64,000 bases of DNA from Tetracentron sinense. Lineage: Eukaryota; Streptophyta; Magnoliopsida; Trochodendrales; Trochodendraceae. Where the stretch lies: positions 11,870,041-11,934,040 of the forward strand of contig CM026562.1 in NCBI GenBank assembly GCA_015143295.1, given 5' to 3'. Made by a program: the position numbers and the translations under genes. Under the pieces are notes generated by a model that saw nothing but the letters and a program-made list of their open reading frames with translations, was not told where the DNA came from and did no database searches. Positions 45,364-58,157 of the stretch are shown one piece after another. Position 1 is the first letter of the stretch, and the number at the start of each line of letters is the position of its first letter.

Positions 45364-46508
45364 GTGGTATCAGAGCCATGGCTATGCTTCTCTTTGATTT
45401 TATTGCTTAATCAAGATTTATATATGTAAATCATACTTCCACTTTAAATTTCGGTTGCCCTAGTGATGAATCTTTTAGATTCTTGATCACTTCTTGATTA
45501 TTAGATAATCATTAGTAGGGCTAAGGGGTTCCCCTGTTATTATTGAGGGAATAAAAATTAAGCCCCTAGAAATTAGTGTGAGACTAATTTCAAGTTTGGA
45601 TGATTCCAAAGCCTCTCGAAATTTAGTAGGGACAAATATTTAGTGATATCTAAATCTTGATTATAGCCTTAAGGATTTAGAGATCCTTTTTAGTAGTAAA
45701 TTAAATTGTTTAATTTATTCTGAGAGCCCCGGGCTAGCATAAATAATATATAAAATATTTATCATAATAAATAAATATTATTTTATGTGTTGGATGGGTT
45801 CCACAAATCATACCTCATTCTCTTTCCCCTCCCCTCTCCTTTTTCTTATTTTTTAGAATAGGGTTGTTGATTTATGGTGGACTAAATCAACCGAAGGAGA
45901 TGCCCGGAGAACCATTGCAAGATAGCAAATTGTAGTAGGGCTTTATTTAATTCCCCTGTTGTAATTAAATAAGGTCGTATGATTTTTGTGAACCTATTGT
46001 GAGAATATGATTATAATTATTATTTTATTATTCATGTGATGATTAATAATTTTTCCTTTAAGCCCGGAAGTTGTGATAATTGAGATTATCACTTTTATGA
46101 TAATTTAGGATAATTGGATTTTACTTCTATTAATGCATTGTGTTTAATTATAAATTGTTTATATTTAGACACAATACATTACTAATACTCTGTTGGACGT
46201 GGAGTTTGTGACCCATGCGAAGATTTTTTCGTAAAATCTTTGCATACGAGATTATTGGATAATCGTGTCTGAAAAGACAATAATCGTAGATGGATCACTA
46301 AACTGACATCCAAATACCCTAAGATAACAGGGATGAGTAGGTTTTGATTATAAGATTAAAATCCTAATGATCAAAACCCCCTGTAAGGGCTAGTGGGAGT
46401 TTATCACTCCTTTATAATCCTATTATCGAAAATTTTCATAATTCATATGATGAATACTTGATAATGATATGATCATGCCTGTTTAATATTGTTCCCTTCA
46501 AGAAAAAT
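45364..46508 (+). other. Primer site and 5' UTR of element 5, first part
   Basis: TGGTATCAGAGCC at 45365-45377 is a perfect initiator-Met primer site. The following 1.1 kb is AT-rich untranslated leader with no ORF. It continues after a solo LTR at 49029. Confidence 0.85.
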
Positions 46509-46789
46509 AGTAACGACCCCAAAATCCAACAAGGCTAAAGTAGGACTTTGGGATCGGCACATTACTTAACCTGCTTAAAATCCATGCATACAAGGCTTAC
46601 TACACGAGTCTCCAAAAATGAGGATAATAAAATTCCGATATATAAACTATAATCAAATAGCAAAAGTCTACGGTAAACATATACAACTCACTCTAAAACC
46701 AAATAGTCTGATACACAACTATAAAAGTCTACCGAGCAACATCCTCTAAAAGTCTATTACAAAACTCTCTCAACTAAACAAAACATAAA

Positions 46790-47011
46790 CTAAGAAGTAT
46801 AGACACCCAAGACTCCGGCTCCTTCCTCAATGGGCTCACCTTCTCCTCCTTCCTCGATGTAAGTTTCCTCAACCCACGGCTCCGCCGTGTACTCCTGCTC
46901 TAAACTTGCCAAGACAAAAGTCCGGCTGAATACAAAAGTACTCGGTGTACATAAAATCCAACCAACATTAATAATACACCTACATTTAGTTAGAAACATA
47001 TCCAATAACAT
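46790..47011 (-). CDS. LTR short ORF, diverged long version (73 aa)
   Basis: At the position of the short ORF the frame reads LASLEQEYTAEPWVEETYIEE, matching PWVEEEYVEE of the other families, then continues acidic (EGGEGEPIEEG) to a TAG. The conserved ATG is replaced by GTC, and the first in-frame ATG is about 35 codons upstream. The true start, or an upstream exon, is unknown. Confidence 0.35.
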   Translation of the reverse strand: MLLDMFLTKCRCIINVGWILCTPSTFVFSRTFVLASLEQEYTAEPWVEETYIEEGGEGEPIEEGAGVLGVYTS

Positions 47012-47191
47012 AATAACATAATCAGAGTGCAGAAGAACGTGTGCGCATATACATCATATCATCACCTTGACTCGTGTACTTGTGAGAATCTTAGACTTGG
47101 AAGACAATACACTTATGAGTTGCTTATGCTTATAAGACCACGTGCTTGTGAGATGTTTATGCTTATGCACTTATTCAGATCATACAATGAT

Positions 47192-47375
47192 GTGACATGC
47201 TGTTCTTGGCGGATACGGACCATGTCTAAGAATCAAATGGTTGACATGCCGTTCTTGGCGGATACGGACCATGCTTAAGAATCAAATGGTTGACATGCCG
47301 TTCTTGGCGGATACGGACCATGCCTAAGAATCAAATGTAATTGACATGCCGTTCTTGGCGGATACGGACCATGCC
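47192..47375 (-). repeat. Tandem repeat, 3.7 x 50 bp, hairpin-forming
   Basis: Units around GACATGCCGTTCTTGGCGGA with tacggaccatgcctaag. CATG-CCGT and ACGG-CATG arms pair with a two-base bulge. It lies where other families carry their own hairpin arrays. Confidence 0.85.
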
Positions 47376-48342
47376 ATGCTTATGCTTATTCAGAATGTCA
47401 TACGTATGCCATGCTCATGCTTGTGGTCCACATGTGTGACTTGTGATACTCTTATCTTAACATACACGTGCATATGTGCTTAAGTGTCGAAATTAACATT
47501 CGAGTTGGTAATTGCTTAGATTCCGATCTCCCACCATGGAAACTCCACTATATTGTCCCATACCAAATAGTTAGAGAATTCCCGGTTTGAGAGATGTTCC
47601 TCTAAGTTCTTACCTTCCCGACTATCAATTTCCATGCAAATAATTAGACATACTTAACAAACAATTCACATATACATATCTTATCATAATTCATATCGCA
47701 CTTCATAATCAATTTACCACCATTTCATAAGAGTATAATAGCATTTATCCTTTCAAGCATTTTCACAAACACCTTGTGTACGCATAATATGAATCCATTT
47801 CCCTTCTATATTTTCAAGCATTCATCAAACCATAATTCATCCATACAATCAATTCACTATTCACATCCACCTATTAATCCCATCCTCCATACATTTCCCA
47901 TCCTCCATATATTCTATCCACATCCAATCCACATTTCCATCAATAATTAGCTTACTTCATAGAAAATTTGGGGAAAAATGCATTTAATCTCTATTCTATA
48001 ATTTCTATCAAATTAATATTCACAAAACATTAAAATAGAGTTGATTAGGATAGTATATCGACCTTAGGAATCCTTCCCTTGGATTCAAAACGCTCCCGAG
48101 GAGATTTGGAGAAGCTTTGAGGACGATCTCCAAGCTTTCCTCTCAATCTTCTAGCAACCTCCTTCTTCTCCAAGCAACCTTCTCCCTCAAACCCTAGGTT
48201 TTCTCCCCATTTTTACCAAATTAGGTTAGAAATAGATAGAGTATTTTAATATTTCGAGTAGGACCCCCTATTTATAGACCTAAGGTCTGAGAACAAAAAG
48301 ACCAAAACGCCCATACTAAAATTCTGTAAAAAAACACGAAGG

Positions 48343-48528
48343 ACCGAGCGATCGGTGGTTATGACCGAGCGATCGGTTCTCAACCGAGCGATCGGTGATC
48401 TTGACCGGTCGATCGGTCAAAAAAGCACTCTCTGGAAATTTTCCCCATACAAAATTCTGGACCAGTCGATAGATACTGATCGATCGGTTTTGGACCGATC
48501 GATCGCTGCTTTTGACCGAGCGATCGGT
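48343..48528. promoter_or_regulatory. U3 palindrome cluster, solo LTR 46509
   Basis: Seven CCGAGCGATCGG or CCGATCGATCG-type motifs surround ctctctggaaattttccccatacaaa. The block shared with other families continues to 48640 (caacttgcgttgga, tttcgacgattc). Confidence 0.65.
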
Positions 48529-49028
48529 TGCCTACAGATTTTTGACCTGCTTTACTGTTTCGGCCATAACTTTTGACTCGTTCGTCGGATTTCGACGATT
48601 CAACTTGCGTTGGATTCGTCTTTCGAAAAAAAACATTCTTAGCATTTTAGAATTTCTAAATTCCACTTAATTAATAGACTAAATTGTCCCCAAAGTTGAC
48701 TGATCTGCAATTCCATTAGATAAAACCCACCATTGACTTGGCTTAAACTCAAAATAAGGAAAAACATTAAACATGAACTTCGAAGAGGGTTCCAACACCT
48801 TTCTAATGGTTTAAGAATCACTTAATTCCAATAAACGGTACCAAAACTAGAGCTTCCTAAAGTTTAGGGTGTGATATGACATCCCTCCGTTACAAGTTTG
48901 ATTAAGCCTAGTTTACACTACACCTAATAAATATATAATACAATAAACATCAAAACATCACAAGGACTATAATACCCCTAATACAATGAAGTAAAAACAT
49001 GAAAAAGATTCGGGGTCTCTACAAAAAT

Positions 49029-49634
49029 ATTAAGTGATAATAAATGGGATTATTAATCCTAAGGCCTTCCATTATCAATAAAGACTAGTAATTAATTAGC
49101 CTGAGTCTTGTCTCTCTGATAGGAGTTTGACATAATTCAGTCTGAATTAAACTCCTAGTGCATTATTTCTATTGTAGATAGGTCTGTATATGGCCTGATA
49201 GGGAGTGTCAACTAGCATGGGGGCACATCTCTACTTGATCATATGATAACCGAGAATAATGGGTTTCACTTAAACAAAGAAACATGGCGGCTAACACAGT
49301 GACAGTCATGTTGTCCTTGTAGGTCGCAAGAAAATTGGGAATCACTAATTTACATAAGGAGTTATGCATGAGATGCTCAGTGATGGATGGTTACTATCCA
49401 CCTTGTAGTGCATGTGTGGTACTATCCTAGCATGGAAGATTACATGTGTGTTATGAGGATCCCAATACTCATCTGGAATAAAAGGTTTATTCCCTAATTT
49501 CATATACTGAAGGGAATGATGAAATTTGAAGAAAGATAAGAGGATCATCAGATTTTAAAATCTCAAAAATCTGATGAATATATGTATGAAAATAAATGTA
49601 ATAATTTATGCTTATTTTATTGTGTAGATAAGCC
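49029..49634 (+). other. 5' UTR of element 5, second part
   Basis: AT-rich leader continuing from 46508. It ends tttattgtgtagataagccATG just before gag; the gtag could be a splice acceptor. No ORF is supported. Confidence 0.75.
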
Positions 49635-50852
49635 ATGAATCCCCTTTCCAAGATTCTAGAAGAGAATCGGTTGACTGGTCCAAATTTTGTGGACTGGAAA
49701 AGAAACCTTGATATTGTGCTTATCTCCCAGAAGATAGCTTATGTCCTCACATCCGACTATCCGGAATTTGATGAGGCAATTCAAACCCCTGAGGCAGTTG
49801 AGAAAGCCTCAAAGTGGCATGAGTCAAATAGTTTGGCCAAATGCTATATGCTTGCATCCATGTCGAATGTCCTTCAGCAACAGCACAAGGTTTTGCTACA
49901 GCTAAGGACATATTGACTAATCTCAGGGAGATGTTTGGGGAATAGAACAGAACTGCTAGGCAGTTGGCAATGAAAGGACTGATGGGGACCAAGATGTCTG
50001 ATGGTAGCCCAGTCCGGGAGCATGTTGTCAAGATGATGGGGTTCATTAATGAACTCTTGACCCTTGGAGCTGATCTTGATCAACAAAGTCAAACGGATGC
50101 GATCCTGAACTCTCTCCCGGAATCCTTTTCTGCTTTTGTGTTGAATTTCAGCATGAACAAATTGGAGACATCTCTGCCAGAGCTCCTAAACATGTTGCAA
50201 GGAGCTGAGGACCTTATGAAGCGTACTAAGCTCTATGCAAATGTGGTAGAGGGAGTTGGACCTTCAAGGCCCAAGCCTAAGGGCAAAAGCCAGAAAAAGA
50301 AGAAGTCCAATTTCTCTAGGTTCCTCAAAGGCAAGAAGGGTAAGAATAAGAACAAGAAAACTTCTGAGAAGAAAGATAAGGAAAAGAATCAGAATGTCTG
50401 TTTCTATTGCAAGAAACCAGGTCATTGGAAGAGGAATTGCAAAGTTTACTTAGCATCCCTCAAGGACAAGCCTTTGGAAGGTATGTCAGATTCTTTCATC
50501 ATTGAATCCAATTTTATTATTGGTTCCTCAAACTCTTGGTGTGTAGATAGTGGATCTACCTCACATATTTGTAATATATTACAGGGGTTTCAGGAGAGCA
50601 TAAAGCTCAGTGATGGGGAGTCAAAATAAGGATGGGAACAGAAGCAAGTGTTGCTGCGATCCCCATCGGAACTTATATTTTAGAATTTGCTTTTAATAGG
50701 ATCTTAGTTTTAAAAGACTGTTTATATGTGCTAGACATGCGCAGAAATTTGATTTCTGTTTCTAGTTTAATCTTTAATGGTTATTCAGTACATTTTGATA
50801 CTAATGTAGTTATCAAATACAATAATAGTTTTATTGTTTCCGGCACATTGTC
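49635..50852 (+). pseudogene. gag: gag and protease start of element 5
   Basis: Begins MNPLSKILEENRLTGPNFVDW, the N terminus of a copia Gag (DUF4219/UBN2 type). A stop or frameshift lies at 49914. The frame resumes at about 49964 with capsid, a Lys-rich stretch (KSQKKKKS), zinc knuckle CFYCKKPGHWKRNC (near 50399-50440) and the protease motif WCVDSGSTSHIC (near 50540). TAA at 50627 shifts reading to the next frame (DCLYVLDMRRNLISVS). The ORF is cut at 50852 by a solo LTR. Confidence 0.9.
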
Positions 50853-51151
50853 TGTCGCGTCCCAAAACCCACCCTAGGAGTTAGAGTGAATCTTGGACGA
50901 CTCAACCATGACTTACATGACTTGCTTGAAAAACCAACCTGCAAAAACCCACAGAGCATATACAATAGAGGACATTATAGCGGAAACATAACTATAAAAC
51001 ACAGCGGAAGTCTGACAAACCTCTAAGTATATATATATGATCCAAGTTTATATAAAAAGTAACCAGAAGAAAGTGCGGACAGACCCGCCAAAATACATGG
51101 ATATAATCTCTCATCTCAACCACAGCTAATCCACTCAGAATCTACAACCAC

Positions 51152-51271
51152 CTAATGGTAACCCTCTACTGGAGGTTCCTCAAAAGGCTCCTCGACGTAC
51201 TCCTCCTCCACCCATGGACTCGGAGCACAGATATCAAATGGAGCAGCTGCTCCGCCGTCACCTGCCGACAT
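51152..51271 (-). CDS. LTR short ORF, 39 aa (solo LTR 50853)
   Basis: Minus-strand ATG in TTATGTCGGCAGG. It reads MSAGDGGAAA, core PFDICAPSPWVEEEYVEE, end VEGYH and TAG. The inverted repeat is at 51282-51302. Confidence 0.43.
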   Translation of the reverse strand: MSAGDGGAAAPFDICAPSPWVEEEYVEEPFEEPPVEGYH

Positions 51272-51617
51272 AAGAAGTACAGCTGAGCATGGAATACTCA
51301 GCGGGTACTAAATACTAACCAACAGTTATAATATACAGATAGCATACATAAAGTAGGAAACAAATTGCATATATAGAACAGGAACAATTTATATCATACA
51401 AGGAAGTAAAGCAATTTATATTCAAGCTTGCATTCAAAAGACTGATAAAACCCTTGAAAACATCTTGTACTTGACTTGACTTGAAATACCCTTTACGTGA
51501 TTGGGAACTTGTTAACCGTGTCATGCTTGTTATGCTTGCATCATGCGTGCCATGTCATGTCATGCGTGTCATGCGAGTATCATGCTTGCTTGTTCACAAT
51601 TTAAACATGTTCACATG

Positions 51618-51766
51618 CCTAGTTGCCGTTCATAGTCCGTCACAACTAGTACCCTATATGCAGATGGGTATGCCTAGTTGCCGTTCATAGCCCGTCGCAA
51701 CTAGCATCCATGAGGAATATGAATGCCTAGTTGCCATTCATAGCTCGTCGCAACTAGCATCCATGC
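51618..51766 (-). repeat. Tandem repeat, 3 x about 50-55 bp, hairpin-forming
   Basis: Inverted counterpart of 10541-10686 with TAGTTGC/GCAACTA arms. Here a unit carries a paired change (TAGTTGCCATTCATAG). Confidence 0.85.
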
Positions 51767-52806
51767 GTATCATGCCATGCAGAGTTATGCGTGCCATGTG
51801 ATGCTATGCTATGCGTGTCATGCCATGCTATGCTATGTGTGTCATGCAATGCTATGCATGTCATGCGAGGGGATGGGAGACCTTTCCCTATGCAATGCAT
51901 GATTGTCTTGCCCTTGTCAAAAGCGAAGTGAAACATATCTTAGGATATGCCCCACCTCTACGTCCCATACTCAAAACATCGGTAAATCACGTCATTTCAT
52001 GCGTGCTCGTGAGATCGTGTGCATACTTGCATTTGGAATTAAATATGGCAATTTGGAGTGATTCACAAGGCATAGCATATAACAATTTAAGTGAGTAATA
52101 ATCTACACATTTTAAGAAATGTAAGAAACACACTATCATGAACCCTAACAAATTTCAAGAGCAATTAAACATAGGTTCCCTTAATTTATCATTTATTTTA
52201 TTCACCTTAGCATTTCATCAAACATAGGGTGTGTTCATTATTCACTTAACCTAGATCATGCTTTTCTAGGTGGGTTATGCTCACATCACACTTGTATGTT
52301 CATTATTAGTATAATGCCCTTTCCCATTCGTTCATCACATCATCCACACGGCATCCATTCGCCAACATCCATCTCCATTCACCATTCATACCACCAATCT
52401 CATAACACATATATAGGTGAAAGAAAACAAGGAGAAACAAAGGAAAAAGGGAAGCTATAACTAGGAGGGTAGTAAGAAGTACCGACCTTGACGAAAGAGG
52501 GAAGGAATCCCCTTCCAAAATGCACGTAAGTTGCTGCCCTAGCTTGGAACACGAGCTCCACGAATGCTTGAACCGAAATCTTGAAGAAATCGGGCTTGAG
52601 GTTGATCTAGGGTTTCAAAACCCCTTTGATTTCTCTCCAAAATGGAAACCTAGGTTTTGGAAAACCTTCTCCTTTCTCTCTATCTCTCAAAAGACTCTAA
52701 GGGTTGTGTATGAACCCTCAAATGATCGGGCAAAGCCTTTAAGGTATGAGTGAAACGCCCAAAAGACGAAAACACCCTTACTAAATTTTCTGCAAAAACG
52801 CGAGTA

Positions 52807-52989
52807 CCGAGCGATCGGTGTTAATGACCGATCGATCGGTTGCCTACCGATTGATCGGTTTCATAACCGAGCGATCGGTTAAAATTTCACTCTCTGGAAA
52901 ATTTCCCCATACAAAAATCTTGACCAGTCGATAGCCTCCGAGCGATCAGTTTTGGACCGATCGATCGCTCCATGGACCGAGCGATCGGT
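52807..52989. promoter_or_regulatory. U3 palindrome cluster, solo LTR 50853
   Basis: Seven CCGAGCGATCGG or CCGATCGATCG-type motifs around the shared spacer, in the reverse orientation of element 2. Confidence 0.65.
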
Positions 52990-53206
52990 TGCCTGCAGGT
53001 CCAGACTGTTTTGGCCATATCTTTTGACTCGCTCGACGGATTTTGACGATTCAACTTGCGTTGGGTTCGTACTTCGAAAACAAACCTTTCTGACGTTTCG
53101 GAATTTCCAATTTCTTCCTTATTTATTAATTATACCTCTTTAAGGGAAAAATGGCAACGAAAGTGTCATGCATTAAATGTGAAAAGGTCCGGGGCTCTAC
53201 ATTGTC

Positions 53207-55965
53207 TAATGGTCTTTATTATCTTGATCCAGTAAGCAATTCTGTAAATAACATTGAGGATAAAGAGTCCACCAGTGTGACACCTCAGAAAAGAGGTAGA
53301 GATTCTATGAATCCAACATACTTATGGCATCTTAGATTAGGCCATATCAATTTGGATAGGCTCAATAGATTGGTAAAGGATGGTCCTTTAAACCATTTAC
53401 ATGTTGAACCTTATCCAACTTGTGAACCTTGTTTCCAAGGTAAAATGACCAAAAGGCCATTTACAGGCAAACCTAAGAGAGCCACAAGTATATTGGAATT
53501 TATTCACACTGATGTATGTGGACCCATGAATCATTCAGCTAGAGGTGGCTTTGTCTACTTCATTACATTCACATATGATTTTTCTAGATTTGGTTTCATA
53601 TATCTAATGAAACACAAGTCAGAATCTTTTGAAAAGTTCAAAGAATTCCGGAATGAAGTAGAAAAGCAATCAGGTAAATGTATTAAAACTCTCAGATCCG
53701 ACAGAGGAGGAGAGTACCTCTCGAATGAGTTCATAGATTATCTTAGAGATAATGGAATTTTATCCCAATGGACTCTCCCGAGAACACCCCAGCTTAATGG
53801 TGTTTCAGAAAGAAGAAATCGAACCCTATTGGATATGGTTCGTTTAATAATGAATAATACTGATTTGCCAATATCTTTTTGGGGATATGCATTAGAGACT
53901 GCAATCTATCTATTGAATAGGGTACCTTCTAAGTCTATTTCCAAAACTCCATTTGAGCTATGAAATGGGCGAAAGCCTAGTCTAAAGCATGTCAGAGTAT
54001 GGGGTTGTCCAGTTCATGCGCGAAAGCAAAACTTTGACAAGTTGGAAAGTAGGACTGAGAAGTGCCTATTTATAGGATACCCAAAAGAAACTCTCGGATA
54101 TTATTTCTATAATCCTAGCGAACAAAAGGTATTTGTGAGCAGGAATGCCATTTTTCTAGAAGAGGATATGATCCTCAATAGAAAAGATGGACTTGGAATT
54201 GATCTTGAGGAGCAAAGTCAGGATAAAGTGACTATGGTTAATCCCATCTTAACTGAACCTTTAAATACACAACAGCCCAGGAGAAGTACAAGGATCAGTC
54301 GACCTCCAGATAGATTTTCTTATCAGTATGAGGTATATTCTATGGAAAATCGAATTCCTTAGATGATGATCCTTACAGTTATCAAGAAGCAATATGTGAT
54401 ATTGATTCTGATAATTGGAAAAAAGCCATGGAATCTGAAATGGACTCCATGTACTCGAATGGTGTCTGGAGCCTGGTTGAAAAGCCTGAGGGAATTAGAC
54501 CTATTGGGTGCAATGGATCTACAAGAGGAAACGGCGATCCGATGGAAAGGTAGAGACCTTTAAAGCAAGGCTTGTGGCGAAAGGGTATAGTCAAAGAGCT
54601 GGTATCGACTATGAGGAAACCTTTTCACCAGTAGCAATGCTAAAGTCCATCAGGATTCTGTTATCAATTGCAGCCTTTTATGATTATGAGATATGGCAAA
54701 TGGATGTCAAAACCGCATTCTTGAATGGAAACATTCAAGAGGATATTTATATGGACCAGCTCGAAGGTTTTGAACTCCATGGCCAAAATAATAAAGTCTG
54801 CAAATTGATAAAATCTATTTATGGCCTTAAGCAAGCTTCTCGGAGTTGGAATATCCGTTTTGATGAATCAATCAAATCGTTTGGTTTTCAACAAAACATG
54901 GATGAGGCATGTGTGTACAAGAAGGTCAGTGGGAGTGCAATAACTTTCTTAGTTCTTTATGTAGATGATATTCTACTCATTGGGAATGATGTAGGAATGT
55001 TATCAACGGTTAAAATCTGGTTGTCATGTAACTTTGCAATGAAAGACCTCGGTGAAGCTTCCTATATTCTTGGTCTTAAATTGTTTAGAGATCGAAAGAA
55101 AAGGATGTTGGGATTGTCCCAAGTCAATTACATTGACAAGATCTTGCGTAAATATAGCATGGAAAATTCCAAGAAAGGGTTTTTCCCTTGTAGACATGGA
55201 ATTAGTCTCTCCAAATCAAAGTCTCCAAAGACTGATGATGAAAGAGAGCAGATGAGTCATATCCCATATGCATCTCCAGTGGGAAGTCTCATATATGCTA
55301 TGTTGTGCACAAGACTTAATATTTGTCACGCAGTGAGTATCGTGAGTAGATATCAATCAAATCCGGGTCCTGAGCATTGGACAGCAGTCAAGCACATTTT
55401 CAAGTATTTGAGGAGGACAATGCACCACTGTTTGGTTTATAGTGGAGAAGATCTGACTGTTGTAGGGTACACAGATTCAGATTTTCAGGCAGATGTTGAT
55501 GATAGAAAGTCCACCTCAGGATTTGTCTTTACTCTTGGAAAAGGAGCATTTAGTTGGAGGAGTTGCAAGCAATCAACAACTGCTGACTCAACAACTGAAG
55601 CTGAATATGTTGCTGCATGTGATGCTGTAAAGGAAGCAGTGTGGATAAAGAAGTTCATTCATGAACTTGATGTTGTCTCCTCAATTGAATCTCCTATCAC
55701 ACTTTATTGTGATAATAGTGGTGCTGTAGCTCAAGCCATAGAGCCTAGAGCACATCAAAAGACAAAGCACATTGAAAGGAGATTCCATCTGATTCAAGAC
55801 ATTGTCAAGAGAGGAGACATTGAGTTATCCAAGATTGCATCAGCGGATAACGTGGCGGACCCATTTACTAAAGCACTACCTCAGAAGGTGTTTGAGAAAC
55901 ATCTAGAGTCGATGGGTATTAGATACATAGGAGATTGGCTTCGAGTGCAAGTGAGAGATTGTTAG
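53207..55965 (+). pseudogene. pol: pol of element 5: integrase-RT-RNase H
   Basis: The integrase has HLRLGH...CEPCFQGK zinc-binding residues and the DDE core (HTDVCGP, SDRGGEY, NGVSERRN). TGA at 53961 replaces Trp before NGRKPSLKHV; then a frame change near 54360 and a one-base deletion near 54512. RT follows (KARLVAKGY, MDVKTAFLNG, YVDDILLIGND near 54957) and RNase H (TDSDFQADVDD, STTEAEYVA, CDNSGAVAQA) to TAG 55963. From 54508 to the end the frame is open for 485 codons. The final codons overlap the 3' LTR start. Confidence 0.93.
55949..55959 (+). other. Weak polypurine tract of element 5
   Basis: AAGTGAGAGAT directly before the TGTTAGAC start of the 3' LTR. It is short but purine-rich and correctly placed. 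Confidence 0.55.
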
Positions 55966-58152
55966 ACATATATGCCCACAAAGCCATTCCGGAATTGTAT
56001 TTATCTATTTCTAATCAATAAATGCATATTTTACATTCACACATTGTCTTCTACATTGGGTAATATATCAAAAGTATCTCATTGGATGAGACTACTTTGT
56101 CCCTTAGGTAACATTGTAGGAAAACCATCCAATTAGTTGATAACTGATTGCTAAGGAGATATGGTTTTTCCAGTTCCTTGTAGACCTAAAATTATTCTAA
56201 GTTAATCAGGATGCATCTAGACAATGTATTCCTAATAACTTACACATTGTTAGTTCCATATGATGGAGTGATGAATCTCAATCACTGAGAGAAGGGTCTC
56301 TTGACTAAGATGTGGATATAAGTAAGAAGTACTTATATTGCAACTGGATCACTCAGTGGATACCCTTAGAAATATACTGTCTTTATATTTAGGGTAGTCC
56401 ATTTGACAGATTGTCCTTAACCTGAGAGGTCGACATCTTCTCTAGTATTTGCCTATATAGCTTTGATATAGCAATCGTCAATGTCCAACACACCGGACTA
56501 AATACGGGCTCGTTGGATTATATACGCTGTACTGGAAGAAGTGTGTGTACGCTCGACAAGGATTCCACTACTCTTACAGAGTAAATAATATTGAGTTGAT
56601 ACTTGTCAAAACCGGACTTGAAAAACCCAGAGCTGGTATTTATCGATGAAATGGTTTTATCGAGGAATTTATTTTCTGTATAAAAGAAATGTAATTATTA
56701 TTATTATTTCTTTTAAAGAATTTCTAAAATGTTTTGCAAGTCCAAATTTGACTAAAAGTATCAAAGAGAATGAGTTCTCAATATAAGCCAGGGATTAAAG
56801 ACAGTATTAGATATTGTCCCGTAAGCTTATAACAATATTGGAAGTGGAGGGAATGATCTGTAAACAAATCTTGAGATAGAAATACCTGCAAGTAATTCTC
56901 TATTTTCTGGGGGTTAATCACATTGTGTTAATTGACATTAATTGTGATTGGTGGAAGTCCAAGGATATAGATAAAATTCTATAATCCTAATGGAGTATAG
57001 GAAAGGTGTTTCCTAGTAACAATACTTTAACCAAAAGGTTGAGTACTTGGTCCCACAACCGGAAATAGGAGATCCCTTTAGATCCCACACACATGGACTT
57101 TATTAAAGTATTTAATTTAATAATTTATTAAACTAATTTATTTCTCTAAGAAATCACTATATGGTATAGTGAAGCTCTAAAAGGTGGAATCACATTAAAT
57201 GTGAAAAACCAAATGGGTAGGACCCATTGGGGAATATTTTAAAAGATATTTAAAGTGACCAAAATGGGTTTAGAACCCTAGAGGACGTGCGGGAGTGGGA
57301 CCCACCTAGGGTGGGACGCCCACTCCATAAGGGATAATGATTATTGTCATTATTAATTAGTTTCTAATTAATTAAAATCCTTATTAGATAAGGTTTGTTA
57401 GTTAGTTAGTTAGTTACTAATTAAAGATTCCCTATTTGTTAGAGATTCTATTAGTTTCTTGCTAATCAAGGAATCCTAATTGGATTAGGATAAGGATAAG
57501 CTTAGTTGGACACTAATGGATAAGATTAGTTTCTATTTTGATTAATCCTAATTAATTAAAGGAGAAACCAAATAGGAAACTAATGGAGGAATTCTAATTG
57601 GATTAGAAAGAGGATTCTTGGGTTGCAAGCAACCCAAGCCTAGCCTATTTAAAGGCTTGGACGTCCAAGCATGTGGGACAATTAATAATTTCCAGAATTT
57701 CAGATTTAGATAGATCTCCTCTCTCCTCAATCTCACGCCCCTCTCTCCCTTTGTGGTGTACGGTCATCTCTCCCCTTCCCCTTTTGATCTTGTTCTCTTG
57801 TGTTCTAGTTTGAATATCAAGAAGAGATCAAGATCCCATCTTGAAGAATAAAGATTAGATCTTTTATTCAAGATTTATAGAGCTGGATATTTAGAAGGGC
57901 CATTAGCTTCCATTAGAGAAAGCTTTAAAGAAAAAGAAGGTCCGTGTGGATTGCGAAGGAGACTTGGCATTTGTGAAGTTTTGCCGGTATCGCTATTATC
58001 GTGGATTTGACTTAACAATTTCAAAGTTGCAAAGGTATTGTGATTTTTACTCTCATTGAATAAAATCAATTAGAATCTTAGTCAGATCTTGGGATTCAAT
58101 GTATGCCCCCCCAAGAACTGTTTTTCTAAAATTAAAAAGAGGCGTACTTTTA
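55960..58152 (+). repeat. 3' LTR of element 5 (2193 bp)
   Basis: Uninterrupted copy from TGTTAGACATATATGCCC to GTACTTTTA (terminal CA changed to TA). It serves as the empty-site reference for the insertion at 42899. TATTTAAA lies at 57646. Confidence 0.95.
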
Positions 58153-58157
58153 GCCAT

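Larger units (their letters stand above)
46509..49023 (-). repeat. Gypsy-type solo LTR (2515 bp), TSD AAAAT
   Basis: Minus-strand TGTAGAGACCCCG ... GGGGTCGTTACT flanked by AAAAT (46504-46508 and 49024-49028). The terminal CA is now CT. It is more diverged than the other gypsy LTRs but keeps a palindrome cluster, a hairpin tandem and a short-ORF relative in the same order. Confidence 0.93.
50853..53201 (-). repeat. Gypsy-family solo LTR (2349 bp), TSD TTGTC
   Basis: Plus-strand TGTCGCGTCCC ... GGGGCTCTACA with target duplication TTGTC (50848-50852 and 53202-53206), inserted between protease and integrase of element 5. It is closest to the element 2 LTR: it has the 55-bp hairpin tandem, ATGACACGCAT repeats, CGATCG palindromes and the short ORF. 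Confidence 0.96.
40959..58152 (+). mobile_element. Element 5: Ty1/copia retrotransposon with three nested solo LTRs
   Basis: Bounded by LTRs starting TGTTAGACATATATGCCC and flanked by a perfect 5-bp target duplication, GCCAT (40954-40958 and 58153-58157). It is inserted in the LINE RT between KLDMAK and AYDRM. The primer site follows the 5' LTR at 45365. Without its three solo-LTR insertions it would be about 10.1 kb. Gag, protease, integrase, RT and RNase H are in copia order, with scattered stops. The lineage within copia is not assigned. Confidence 0.95.

Noticed and set aside
49874-50092. Minus-strand ORFs opposite copia gag
   Set aside because: The plus strand carries recognisable Gag; the antisense frames have no independent support.
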